A DNA stretch of 64,000 nucleotides from Sepioteuthis lessoniana (Eukaryota > Mollusca > Cephalopoda > Myopsida > Loliginidae), in contig OY757904.1 in the NCBI GenBank assembly GCA_963585895.1, positions 161,888,792 through 161,952,791 of the forward strand, in the 5' to 3' direction. Positions 34,443 to 44,984 of this stretch are shown in pieces. Numbering within the stretch: position 1 is the stretch's first letter; the number at the start of each line of letters is the position of its first letter. Position numbers and translations under genes: made by a program. The notes beneath the pieces were generated by a model that was given only the letters and a program-made list of their open reading frames with translations, was not told the origin of the DNA and did not search any database.

Positions 34443-34513
34443 TTGTGAGTAGGAGTATTGACAAATCTTGTAAGTAGGATACTTACAAGATTTGTCAATA
34501 ATCCTACTCACAA
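34443..34513. repeat. Palindrome of minisatellite units
   Basis: The array flips: one inverted unit pair and then a forward pair form a 71-bp hairpin centred at 34478. Its 35-base arms differ at two positions, one of them next to the centre. Confidence 0.9.
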
Positions 34514-35169
34514 GACCCTTAACTCCACTGTCCTTTTTCTGGTTTCCAAAATCGAAAGTGATTTGAGGACGGTGCAGTTTCACACATCATCATCAAGAGG
34601 AAAATCAGAGATAGAAAACTCGCTGATGTTTCAAAGAAATTGAACGTTTCATTCATTGTTTATTTCTTAATTGCTAAATACATCTTCAATCTGAATACTC
34701 TTTTAATACAACTTGTATGAAGTTTATGAGTGTATAATCGTATTTTGAAGTAATGATAGACAACAAAAGAAAAATGATTAACAGTAAAATGTGCTTAGCA
34801 ATAACTAACTAGCATGTTTGTCCCTGTATAAAACCAAATTAAATCCTTTTCCCTTTTTTATAGGAAATCGGTATTAGAAGGTTTATTGTTATAAAAGAAA
34901 TATTTCTTTTTGGATACTGTATTTACTGGCATATAAGACACACATTTATCATGAAAATAATTATATGCCAATATCTCACAACATCTCGTTTGCTGGTATT
35001 ACGACTAAAGAGTTATCTACTCAAGTTTGAAACCGATGTCTATAGAGTTTTGAAGTGTTGCAGTGAGCGGTAATTCCCTTAAATTCCTTAATAAACCATC
35101 CCTCTTTCATGAGAAAAAGACAGAATATAATATCAAAGAAGAAAAATATCTACTTGAATTTTCTTCTAC

Positions 35170-35250
35170 GGGCGCCTCAGGTGGTGTAATGGTTTGCAAA
35201 CAAGTTTGGAAGACAAGTTTCTGAGTTCGATTCTCAGTGGGTGTCAAATA
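35170..35250 (+). mobile_element. SINE-C copy (tRNA-like head)
   Basis: GGGCGCCTCAGGTGGTGTAA resembles an A-box region and CTGAGTTCGATTCTCAG a B box with a pairing T-stem. The same head occurs at 37155-37231. It lacks an acceptor-stem match for a functional tRNA, so a SINE head is preferred. Confidence 0.6.
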
Positions 35251-35929
35251 TTTCTGACCATTTGCCAAAGTAAGCTAAGCTTAGTAAATGATTCTTTTAA
35301 AACTTTGGATGCATTTATATTGTATTTTAAAATAAATTTTCGTTATATTAATTCATTTCTAAACATAAATGTTTACTTTTAGATCCATAGATTAACATGA
35401 ATTACATTACAATGTCGTTGTGCTGATTGATTAATGATCAATTATTATTACTGAGATGTGTTCGTTATCAGTCGAGCCAGATGACACTTTTCCCACACCT
35501 CTTCAACTTACCATGATGACTTTATAACGAAATAAACTCAACCACGTATATTTTCTGAAATATTTGCGTTGGGCAGATACAATAAGAGCCTCTCAATGAG
35601 GATAGAAAAACACCAATAGAGTACATTAACAGCATCTTTTGGTTGGAAGAGCGCCAGTAACAAATGGTAGAAGTGAAAAATGTCACACGACGTATCATTT
35701 AAGGAAGGAATTTCAATTCTTAGAAGCTCCTGACATGAAAAGCGAACCAGCTCTCAATTGTAAAGCAGAGATGTTAAATCCTATGTAATTTTATAAAGTA
35801 CCGAAAATTCCGTTGTAATGATTTGGATTGGGGAGTGCATTTAAAACATTTTTTAAACAATATAAGATCATCAAAATGAATGAATATTCTTTAAAAGATC
35901 TTGTGTCTTATTTGATTGATTGATTGACA

Positions 35930-36000
35930 TTAACGACATATCAACTCCTCTAGGTTTGTTTTATGCCTCGAGGTTAGGGAATCACGTTTATTTATAATTA
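35930..36000 (-). mobile_element. SINE-B/LINE 3'-tail fragment with (TTGA)n
   Basis: TTGATTGATTGATTGACATT leads into ACGACATATCAACTCCTCTA and TTATGCCTCGAGG. This is the shared 3' tail sequence (as GAGGTTGATATGCCGTTAA on the minus strand) with a short tandem tail. Confidence 0.55.
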
Positions 36001-36244
36001 CATATTCTGTATGCATGACTCTAAAGAATTTTAGCTAAAAGTTGTAAGATTTCAAGTATTCCTATCTAATACGAACAATTATATGATTTCCTGTAATAAC
36101 GTCGATTCAATAATTGTCATTTGCTTGCACACAGTTATATGGTTTCGAAAATTTAAACGAGAAAAGAAAAATAGAGAAAATTTTAAAATACCTTATACAA
36201 ACGCTGGCTCATTGAGGAACAAATAAACAAAATTAAAATCAATT

Positions 36245-36640
36245 TTGAATATGAAAAAATTTGTATTGCAGAAACAATGTAAAAGAAGCGGAAGTACAAA
36301 TACTAAATTTTAAATTAATGCGAGAGAATTGGAAAAACAATACAAAATTTGGTGAGAACTGCTATTTACGTACACGAAAATTATCTAAAATGAATTGGTT
36401 CAAAAAACTGAATCCTTGGCTTCATTCTAATAACAAAGTCTTTGAAATAATATGTATATACAGATCTCCAAATTTAAATAAAAATGTCAATTATAAACAG
36501 CTAGAACCATTAAACGATGTCGCTTTTACGTTATATAAATCTGAAAATATTATACTGTTCGAAGATTTCAGTTTCCCTAATTTTGATAAGGCCAAACAAC
36601 TTGGTTATGTCTCTTCTTAATTCAATCAATCAACATTTTC
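36245..36640 (+). mobile_element. CR1-like LINE, endonuclease segment
   Basis: A 119-residue open stretch (36261-36620) contains FEIICIYRSPNLNKN and ENIILFEDFSFPNFD. These are the positions of the CVYRPP and GDFNFP motifs in APE-type endonucleases of CR1/Jockey LINEs, with the GDFN motif altered to EDFS. It is the 5' part of a broken element that continues to about 39830. Confidence 0.7.
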
Positions 36641-36704
36641 AAATACAAAAAAATTATTTGCGTTTGTTTACAATTGAAGGGTAGATTGTATTAATCAAGT
36701 GTAG

Positions 36705-36940
36705 ATATCATCATCATCATCCTCATCATCACCATCAAATAATACTCTGACAGTAGAGAGTTCCCTGACAAGAGTCATGATAATCTTTCGGTGGATTTAT
36801 TCTTCTCATTAAGAGACACCACCCTTATAGACCAGTAGTAGTAGTAGTTATTCACTGAACTGTTTGCTTCTGGCAGTTGACCTATGAGGTTCCTTTGCCC
36901 AGCATCTGATGAAGTACGATTTTGACCCACATTTGGATTT
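36705..36940 (-). mobile_element. Short element joining LINE L1 5' region to its (ATG)n tail
   Basis: The minus strand has GATGCTGGGCAAAGGAACCT and CTACTACTACTACTGGTCTA + TAAGGGTGG, aligning with the 5' leader of LINE L1 copy C (12780-12900), then AGGGAACTCTCTACTGTCAG and a terminal ATGATGATGAGGATGATGAT tail. It inserted into the CR1-like LINE. Confidence 0.6.
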
Positions 36941-36944
36941 ATCA

Positions 36945-37370
36945 ACCTAAAAGAAAAATATTATATTACATGCAAGCTAATAGGAAACAGATTAGAAAAA
37001 GGTATTTTGGATCAGTTTTGTTTTTCAAATAATCAATTTTTAACTGGAGATGTAAGTTTAATAGCATCATTAGGGAAATCTAATAAGGCAGGTATTGAAA
37101 TAGTAATTTACAAAGCATTTTGTTAAGATGTGGCACAAAGCTGCCGGAATGTGGCTCTCAGTGAGACTCAATCTCACTCGTAAATGTTTGCTAGTCAAGA
37201 TTTCCAACCATTACACCACCCTAGGTGCCTAAGGTATTGAAATAGAAATTAAAGTGAAGCGAAATGTTGAATATATAAATAGAAAGAGAAACTGGACCAA
37301 ACTTTCGGAAAAGTTTGTTTCAGAAAACGGAGATAATATTGATTGGAGTTATATTTCTAATATACTTAAT
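36945..37370 (+). mobile_element. CR1-like LINE, post-endonuclease segment
   Basis: Frames with KGILDQFCFSNNQFLTGDVS and RKRNWTKLSEKFVSENGDN-like phrases match the segment between endonuclease and reverse transcriptase in CR1-like LINEs. Interrupted by the SINE-C at 37109-37231, whose removal restores continuity. Confidence 0.6.
37109..37231 (-). mobile_element. SINE-C copy with 19-bp target duplication
   Basis: Minus-strand head GGCACCTAGGGTGGTGTAAT with GAGATTGAGTCTCACTGAGA at the B box. The flanks AGGTATTGAAATAGTAATT (37090-37108) and AGGTATTGAAATAGAAATT (37232-37250) differ at one base. Length 123 bp. Confidence 0.9.
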
Positions 37371-37430
37371 TGATTGGTTGAGTTTTATGTCATATCAACC
37401 CTTGAAGGTTATTTAATGCCAAATCCTGAT
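37371..37430 (-). mobile_element. SINE-B/LINE 3'-tail fragment
   Basis: TTGATTGGTTGAGTTTTATG, then TCATATCAACCCTTGAAGGT and TATTTAATGCC: the common tail on the minus strand. Confidence 0.5.
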
Positions 37431-37447
37431 TATATATATACATATAT

Positions 37448-37449
<2 letters not shown>

Positions 37450-37510
<61 letters not shown>
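37450..37510. repeat. (GT)n microsatellite
   Basis: Pure GT of about 60 bp. Confidence 0.9.
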
Positions 37511-37511
<1 letters not shown>

Positions 37512-37519
37512 TTTATAAA

Positions 37520-38035
37520 CAAATAGTTTGTAGGTAACATTATTCTTTAAACGATCCAGTGATCATTTGTTTGCACCCAGTTAAATTGTTTTAAGTATTG
37601 CTGTCTTACTCTAGAAATTATAGTTATTCGTTTACTCACAGTTATTGCAATGCAATGCTAATAATTCAGTTCAACATCAGTGATTTGTTTGCGTTAAATG
37701 GTTTCCTGTATATTTTTCTATATGACCTACAGAAGGAACCCTAGTATGTACTCTCACTCCAGGTCCACTCTGGCCCGAAGTGATAGTACATGCTAAGGTC
37801 CACTCAGACCCGAAGTGATAGTACATGCTAGGGTCCACTCTGACCCGGAGATGTATTATTGGTAATGGCAATTAAGACATACACCTCATTACCTTAAGTT
37901 CTAGAACTGGAGCCTCACCTTTAGATGGTTTAGAGTTATATCCCGGTCGCTGGTTGGTCCGGGGTGTCTTACCCCTATATAGAGATGCAGTTGGCGTATT
38001 CTACAGCCCCAGTCAACTGGGCTGAATCAACTTGA
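37520..38035 (-). repeat. Repeat family M, long copy
   Basis: On the minus strand the head GACTGGGGCTGTAGAATACG (about 38020) is followed by GGGGTAAGACACCCCGGACC, AACTCTAAACCATCTAAAGG, and GGTGAGGCTCCAGTTCTAGA. The core GGTCAGAGTGGACC motif with GATAGTACATGCTA-type phrase is here tandemly tripled (37740-37860), and an AT-rich tail runs to about 37520. Confidence 0.8.
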
Positions 38036-39840
38036 TGTTAATGAAATGTTGGAAGAATTGAACAGAAACATAAAATCAATAATGAAAAATATTCCTGACG
38101 TTATAATAAAATGTTCTAAACGAGGCGATCCACCATAAAAATGGCCTTTGGACCGTAATCGGCTCTCTCGTCAAAGAAAAAGATAATGCTTAGAAAGAAT
38201 TTGGAATAATACCAAAACAATTAAAAATGCTTTAAATAAACAAAATGAAAATAAAAAATTTGACGTAAATGAAAAATCTAAATATGAAATTATAATCGTT
38301 AAAAATATTCGATACGATTGTAAACTGTGATTCTGATACATAAATTCAAAAACTAAAATTTTAAAATACGTTAATACAGTAAAAAAAAATGATAAGACAG
38401 GTAAATTGAAAAAAAAACACGTGTTGAAACAGCGGATGTACTAGCAAGATGTTTCCAATCAGTTCATTCTTTAATCCACAACAGGAAAATTGTTAGGGGA
38501 GGGTACAAAAATATGAATGAACTGAAAATAGCTAAATATACAATACCATTATTATCCAAATTGGATGTTGGTAAAAGTGTGAAATTTGGTAAATTACATC
38601 ACAGAATATTAAAATACTTATTATCAAGTTTTATCAATATGTAAATTGTCTGAGAAATGTTTAGAATATGCCATGATTCCATATTTGGATAACAGCAATT
38701 GTAATAGCTGAACATAAAAATGTTCGATAATTTAAAAAGTAATTTCCGACTAGTTTCTCTCACCTGTATATTTTATAAGATTTTTGAAAAATTAATAAGA
38801 AATCACGTTAGATTTCATAGAGAAATATATAAATTTTAATCAACATAGTTTCGTCCGTTGTAAATCAACGTCACCTCATATTTTGGAAAGTATTGATTTT
38901 ACAAGTAAATATTTGATGGAATATTTGATGGAATATTTGATGGAAGGAGATAATGTGGACATTATATATTTGGATTTTAGAAAGGTATTTGATTCTGTAT
39001 CTCATCATTTACTTGTGAAAGTAAAACAAACTTGGATATTTCTTTTAAAAATTGTAAATATTGTAAGATATTTTAACAGATCTATGAACGTAAAAATTTG
39101 TAACAGTTATTCTGAAACACAGACTATACCCTCCGATGTTCCTCGGGCATCAGTACTAAGACCTTTGTTATTTTTAACATTCATAACATTTTTTTAACAT
39201 TATCTAATGATATAAAATCAAAAATAAAACTATTTGCTGATAATGTTAAACTACTTATTAGAGCACAATGAAAAGAAATAATACAGATGGATCTAAATAA
39301 ATTGTCATGTAGAGAAAATATTTGAAAAATAAAATTTAACCTAAAAATGTAAAATACTGGATCGAAAAATCATTAAAGTTTAATGTAAATTAAGCAACAG
39401 TGAAATTAAAAAAACAAACTAAATGAGGAATTTGATCAAAGGAGCTGGCTTTGATGATACATTTAAAGTTGCCATTCATATTTTGTCTATTGCATCGAAA
39501 GCAAATGAAATTTCATTTCAAGGGAGGCAAATGTTGTTCTTAAGCCTATCAAACGCTCGTTAGACCTCACGTAGAATATTGTATTCAGGGTTGGGCTCCA
39601 GCGTCGAGATATGGAAATCGGAGTGTTGTATTGAGATTAGAAAGCATAAAAGAAGAGTGACAAAGCAAATAAAAAGAGTAAAAGATTACAGTTACTGGGG
39701 AAGAGTAGAGAAATTTGGATTAATTACTTAACAGAAATGAAAAATGAGAGGCTGATCTCATTGAAACTTGACAAAAAGAAACCTTTACGAAAACGAAACG
39801 AAACCACCTCGACTAACGAAAAAGGTGAATTTTGTAAAAT
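38036..39840 (+). mobile_element. CR1-like LINE, reverse-transcriptase part
   Basis: Blocks in order: a TRVETADVLARCFQSVHS linker (about 38425), LVSLTCIFYKIFEKLIRNHV fingers (about 38750), VDIIYLDFRKVFDSVSHHLL (motif A with Asp, about 38958), NSYSETQTIPSDVPRASVLR (where GVPQGSVLGP is expected, about 39100), a TKLFADNVKLL-like motif C region (about 39230) and RPHVEYCIQGWAPASRYGN (about 39560). This order is that of CR1-like LINEs. Frame changes and stops mark it as dead. A near-perfect triplication of TATTTGATGGAA lies at 38910-38945. Confidence 0.75.
38883..39197 (+). pseudogene. Reverse-transcriptase palm fragment of the CR1-like LINE
   Basis: A 104-residue open stretch with YLDFRKVFDSVSHHLL (motif A, catalytic Asp present, about residues 30-45) and a degraded GVPQGSVLGPLLF (reads DVPRASVLRPLLF, about residues 85-97). 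The expected F/YADD follows in another frame. Confidence 0.75.
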
Positions 39841-39841
39841 A

Positions 39842-40665
39842 ACGACACATTTTTCAATTTGCTTTATTTTTTAATATAATCTCTATTCTTTAAAACACAT
39901 TTCCCGATGGAAAAACAAACTTTTGTATTTTTTCAGCATAAAAATTTTTGGATTGAGTTTTTAGCCATTTTCTAACAGTACTTGGGCACCGCTTGAAAAG
40001 TTTGTTCTACGCAGAATTTATTTGAGAGAGCCAAGCAAATGGAAACCAGAAGGGGTCAGATCTGAACTTTTCGAAGGATCTGGCAGCTTTCCCCAACCAA
40101 ACTGACAAATGCTTTCCATTGTTCTTGCTACAGTACCAAGTCTTACATGGTCCGGGTGAAACCCAATTACAAATGATCTTAGAAAAGGCAAGGTCATCTT
40201 GCACAAATTTGTGCTGTACCCACAGAATTTCCCAGTTGTTTAAAAATTTCCTCTATTGTAACTCTACGATCAACAAAAATTAGTGCATTAACTGAATCCA
40301 CGATTTCAGATGCGGTCATCATTGTGAGATGTTTTCATCTTGAATACTATTTCGACCTTCTTTAAACAATTCAACCTATTTGCAAAAATTTTGACTAAGA
40401 CATATAGTATAGTTCCCTTTCTTTTCTAATTTTCATATGGTTTGCAATTCTCAGCCACCAAAAATTAACAAACATCTGTCCAAACCTTGAGCACTCTTTT
40501 TGACTTTCTGCCATTTTGAATAGCCTCAAAACAAATATTTTGGCTAGATTAAAATATTTTTTGTCTTAAACTAACTCCAAACAATTCAGAGTTTACATTG
40601 ATGGAAGAAAACTTATGAAATTTTTTTTTTCAAAAAAAATACTTTTATTTATTGAATAACCCTCG
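39842..40665 (-). mobile_element. mariner-like DNA transposon relic
   Basis: The minus strand starts with MAESQKECSRFGQMFVNFWW (about 40516) and then has, in other frames, TASEIVDSVNALIFVDRRVT and IEEIFKQLGNSVGTAQ-like sequence of the helix-turn-helix. DPSKSSDLTPSGFHLLGSLK (about 40080-40020) is the SPDLAPSDFHLFGSLK signature around the last catalytic Asp, here Asp to Gly. The closing stretch has VRKWLKTQSKNFYAEKI. The central catalytic region is missing. Terminal inverted repeats were not found. Confidence 0.7.
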
Positions 40666-41054
40666 AATTATCATAATATTTCAATAAACAGAATCTAAAA
40701 CTGACATTAATAACTAATTACATATAAATCAGAAATGTGTGTCAGCAATCTGTATCTTATGCATTTTCATTTTTTACCCCCCCCCAAAAAAAATCAGTCA
40801 ACTCTCTAGTATTTATCGACTCTCTTTTTCATCCCATAACCATTTATCAAACACAGAGAGTTGATATCGACTATTTCAAAGACCCCTGATTTAATCTTTC
40901 TGGGCACACATAAAAAAAAGGAAAAAGACAAACATTCACCAAGATATTCTGTAAATACGTCAATGATGGTTCTGAAAGAATATTGTTTAGGTTATCGATC
41001 CTATGAAAATCTGATCTCTTCGATAAAATAATGCAACGATTCTTGTTAGTAAAC

Positions 41055-41465
41055 AGCCGAATCAGTACTAATGTATGATTGCACCACCTGGACTCTAAAG
41101 AAACGTTTGAAGAAAAAGCTGGGTGGTAACGACACAAGAATGCTGCGAGATGTTTTGAATACTTCCTGAAGGTCGTATCTCCCAAAACAGCAGATGTGCG
41201 GCCACTTACAACCCATCTCACAAAACATCCAAGTAAGACGGAAAAGATATGCCAGGAAATCCTGGAGAAGCAAAGACAAACTCATAAGCAACATTCTTCC
41301 GTGGACTCCGGCACGTGGACATTGTGTGTCGACTAGCAAAAACTTACATGCATCGGATGCAATCGAGAGGACCTAACGAGACAGATGGCTGGTAGGGACG
41401 GATGCTCAGTAAGAGCCAAGGGAATCCGTGCTATCAGCTCGACTTGAGGACTATGATGAAAATGT
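41055..41465 (+). mobile_element. LINE family L1-related copy F, 3' end
   Basis: Frames give YDCTTWTLKKRLKKKLGGND, TRMLRDVLNTS, KQQMCGHLQPISQNIQVRRK and a LINE tail ending near GACTTGAGGACTATGATGAA. It is the C-terminal fifth of an L1-type polymerase from a sister subfamily, 5' truncated. Confidence 0.8.
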
Positions 41466-41469
41466 AGTT

Positions 41470-42410
41470 GCATTGAGAATAACCCCTTTACCCAACTTAG
41501 ATATAATTCACATTATCTTGATCCATAAATGTGTGTGTGTGTGTGTGTGTGTATTCTTATTATGTTTGAATTAAATCAGTCTAGCAATGTGCATCTTAGA
41601 ATTTTTTTTTTTTTTTTGTATTTTATCATTTGGATTAATGATATTAAATCTTATAGTAATTATTACAGTGCAATTAATTAAGATAATTAGAATGATAAAT
41701 GATCAAATGCTAATATTTCTTTGTCATCTTCTTTTCTTGAAAATGTCATACACCAGACAGACGACACTATTTATTAGTTGAATGTGGATTTTCTGTCTTG
41801 TCACAAATCCTTGGGGGTTGAAATTCGTTAATGATTTGTAACTTATCAACGAAAAGAAAATTAATTTTCTCGAGTTTTGTTGTCAAAAAATTTCCTGGTG
41901 AATATGAATTGTTCTTGTTTGAATTTTCTCAGACAGGATATTTCAGTCAATGCATGTTGGTTATTTGAGGATTAAATTTCTTGTGGTTTCTTTACTTTTT
42001 TTGTTTCTTTTTACTTATAATAAAAACAAGGAAATTAGTTAAAAATGAATTCAAATTCATTGATTAATAGTGTATCTGTCGCTGCCTCCCACCAGGCAGG
42101 ACTTGACACTCAGTGATTTACAAACAGGTTAACATAATTATATAGAAAACATATATTTGCAACTTTAAAAAGTTCATTTATATACAAATCATTTACGTAC
42201 AAATAATTTGGTCCTATTCATTTACATACAAAAAATCATTTATTAAGAATCTTGGATTCTTTTCTGTTTCAAGATGAATCTCCACTTTAACTGAATACTA
42301 TTCAGTTATATTTGAATAAAGCTTCTCAAGCAATTAACTTTTTTGTCTTTTATTAAGAATCACAGTTAAAATTTTGGAGAAATTTGCTGATCATAAACCG
42401 ATATAATCTG
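41470..42410. other. AT-rich spacer, no gene seen
   Basis: Contains a (GT)n tract at about 41530-41552 and a poly(T) run. The open frame at 41587-41781 is hydrophobic low-complexity sequence without a recognisable domain. Confidence 0.5.
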
Positions 42411-42414
42411 ATAT

Positions 42415-42765
42415 AACACAGAAGCCGCGCTGATCAATTTAAACCAGTTCAGCGCATTCGATAGGGTGGATCATCGGTTCCTGGCAACTGTTTTGGAGAC
42501 TGCCGGATTCGAACTGGAGTTTTGTAGATAGATCAACATTTCGCGCCTGCAGTGATAAAGTCAACGGCAATTTTTCGGAGTCTTTCTGGATTAAACAGTC
42601 AGTTCGGCAGGATTATCTATGTCCGCGTTTGCCCAGAAATCCCTGCTTTAAACACTTTGGGATGAAGAGGTACATCCAGTCTTGCGCAGAATCGTGATCC
42701 CCCGGTGGCTCCAAGTGAAGGTTTTCGTGTACGCCAATGACGTTAACGCTTAGTTTGCCTAGGGA
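42415..42765 (+). mobile_element. Tx1-like LINE fragment 1
   Basis: The plus strand encodes INLNQFSAFDRVDHRFLATV (motif A region), LETAGFELEF, SVRQDYLCPRL-type motif B remnant, and VFVYANDVN (motif C, YADD altered to YAND). It matches the start of fragment 2 in content, so the two are a partial duplication. Confidence 0.7.
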
Positions 42766-43500
42766 GTCATATCTGCACATATGACCAAGGGAGTGATCGT
42801 ATTACTAAAGAAAGGCGACATGCATATTTGGGGGGGGGGATCTAGATAATTACAACCACATAACTCAGCTGAGCACAGAGTTAAAGATTTTGGCCTGCGT
42901 CTTGGCAAACCGTTTGCAGATTGTTGCGGGGGATCTGATCGGAACTGAGCAGAACTAAGAAGTGAAGGGAAGATCGATCCAAAACAATTTGTACTTGGTC
43001 TGCGAGATTCTAGGGAGCATAGAAGATAAAACAGAAGCCACGCTGATCAACTTGAATCAGTTCAAATCATTCGACTGGATGGACCATCGGAGCGTTATTG
43101 TTGTTTTAGAGACTGCTGGATTCGAACCGGAGTCCCGCAGAAGGATTAGCATTCTGTACCACTCCCCCATGACAGTGATACAAGTTAACAGAAAGTGTTT
43201 AGGGCCTTTTCCAGTTGAACGGTTCAGCTGCCCTCTGCCTCCTCTACTCTTGGTTCTCGCTTTGGAACTCCTGCTCTAAAGGCTTAGAGATGTGAGAGTA
43301 AATCCAGTCCCGCGCAGAATCGTGCTCCTCGGGCATCCCCGATCAGTTTCTTCGTCCTCCAGTAACGTCATCGCAATTGTGTCATGTTGTTCAAATATAG
43401 CTATGGTGAAACAGGTGTTTGAAATGTATGAGACGGTTTCAGGACAGAAATCAATTTGGAAAAGAGCGAAAGTTTTGTAGTTGAGGATGTGGAGAGCTGT
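42766..43500 (+). mobile_element. Tx1-like LINE fragment 2
   Basis: It begins with TKGVIVLLKKGDMH and NYNHITQLSTELKILACVLA (fingers), then RLQIVAGDLIGTEQ and VKGRSIQNNLYLVCEILGSI. The open stretch 42962-43279 holds LINLNQFKSFDWMDHRSVIV (motif A) and LETAGFEPESRRRISILYHS. Motif B (RQGCPLSPLLY in the family) reads RFSCPLPPLLL. The segment to 43480 has VFEMYETVSGQKSIWKRAKV. Strongly decayed. Confidence 0.75.
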
Positions 43501-43689
43501 CAGCCCTCGGCTGGATTCATTCCGCTGGAAGGCCAATTACTCAGAGGCAGTTCTGTTACCAAAAGACGTTTGATGGAGGTTTAGGGATACCAGGATTGGC
43601 AAGTCATCGATTTACCGAGTGGCTGACATTCTTGAGTCGAATTACTCTTCTTTTTCTTTTATAAGCTTTCTTGGTCCAATGATTTTTCA

Positions 43690-43985
43690 CAGCCTCGAAA
43701 GCTATTATATCGAGAATTAGTGGAGAGTGTCCTTTCTGGCTCGCTTGTAAAACTTGCCCAATCGGATGGGGCTGTAGAATTCACCAACTGCTTCTCTGCA
43801 AAGAGGTAACACTCCCCCAACGAGTGTCCTAGATATGACCCTAAACAATCTGATGGTGAGGTTCCAGTAATGCTGGAGCTTTGAGGAATGCGGCGTACCC
43901 CTTCATTGCCATCGCTCCCAGGTCCACTATAACCCGGAGTGGTAGTACCTGATAGGGTCCTATCTCTGGGTTAAATAGAACTAAA
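43690..43985 (+). repeat. Repeat family M, long copy (body)
   Basis: CGGATGGGGCTGTAGAATTC, ACCAACTGCTTCTCTGCAAA, CTAAACAATCTGATGGTGAG, then CTTCATTGCCATCGCTCCCA, GGTCCACTATAACCCGGAGT and GGTAGTACCTGATAGGGTCC. Compare the minus-strand copies at 37.5-38.0, 56.1 and 60.7-61.2 kb. Followed directly by a tandem tail. Confidence 0.8.
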
Positions 43986-44280
43986 CAGTGTAGTTATGCT
44001 AAACTGAATTGTTTGAAATAGAACTGTTACGACATTTAAATTGGGTGCTTATGCTATATTGAATTGTTTAAATGGAACAGTTTTTGAATGCTAATCTGGA
44101 TTGTTTGAAATAGAACTGTTTTTGACATATAACTGTGTGTAAATAAAAACTATACTTATACTGAACTGAATTGTTTTAATTAGAACTGTTTGACTAAACT
44201 GAATAGCTTGAAACGGAAATATTTTTGACAATAAAACTGTGTACTTATCCTTAACTGAATCTTTTAAAAAAATCTGTTTA
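43986..44280 (+). repeat. AT-rich tandem tail of family M
   Basis: Five or so diverged units built on ACTGAATTGTTTGAAATAGA and ACTGTTTTTGACAT, roughly 50-65 bp each. Confidence 0.75.
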
Positions 44281-44639
44281 TTTGTATAAAAATGGATATT
44301 ACATTAAATAACCTGCAAAGGTTGATATGCCATAAAACACAAATAAACAAACAAATTTGCTTGTAAAACGACTTGGCTTGTCGTGGGGTAAAGTTTCCTC
44401 CCAGTGTAATTGGGCACCAGATTTGAGTTATCACCAGGCGATTCACTTGGAATGCGTTACCCTTTGCTTGTATGACCTTCATAGCGTTCATAGTAAAAAT
44501 GCCCGGTTGCACCCGTTGTCGCCGTGGATTAAAGGAAAACTGCTGAGCACTCCTTCAACTACTTTTGGTGGGTTTACTCACTTTGAGCTTACGTCAATGA
44601 GGTGAATGGTCACACCGATTTCAAGCAGTTAGTGCAGCT

Positions 44640-44980
44640 ACTCGAGGTTCAAATGATCCTAGAGTGGGGAGCACGAGTGTCGAGCTACTCAGGGTTCAAA
44701 GGATCCAAGGACGTGGCGCTTTATGTCGGGCTACGCGGGGTTCATAAGGTCCAAGGGTGTGGAGCACGAGGGTCGAGCTACTTGGAGTTCAAAGGATCAA
44801 AGAGGGTGGAACACGAGTGTCGAACTAAATGAGGTTAAAATGATCCAAGGGCGTAGGGGCATGAGTGTCGAGTTAATCGGTGTTCGAAAGGTCTAAAGGC
44901 GTAAGGACACGAGTATCGAGCTATATGAGTTTCCAATGATTCAAGGGCATAGGAGGACGAGTATCCAGCAATATGCGTTT
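44640..44980 (+). repeat. GC-rich minisatellite, ~47-bp unit
   Basis: About seven units: GTCGAGCTACTCAGGGTTCA followed by AAGGATCCAAGG and an CGTGGAGCACGAGT-type end. Divergence rises towards the right edge. The open frame at 44602-44832 is a by-product of the repeat. Confidence 0.9.
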
Positions 44981-44984
44981 TTCA

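Noticed and set aside
34105-34448. Two overlapping open frames of 78 and 87 codons rich in Tyr-Ser-Gln-Asp-Leu
   Set aside because: They are translations of the 25-bp minisatellite; the frames stay open only because of the period.
35170-35247. Genuine tRNA gene
   Set aside because: The B box is good, but the same head occurs in SINE-C at 37.1 kb with a target duplication, and the acceptor stem does not close.
38883-39197. Host gene
   Set aside because: The motif order is that of a CR1-like LINE polymerase and the frame is interrupted on both sides.
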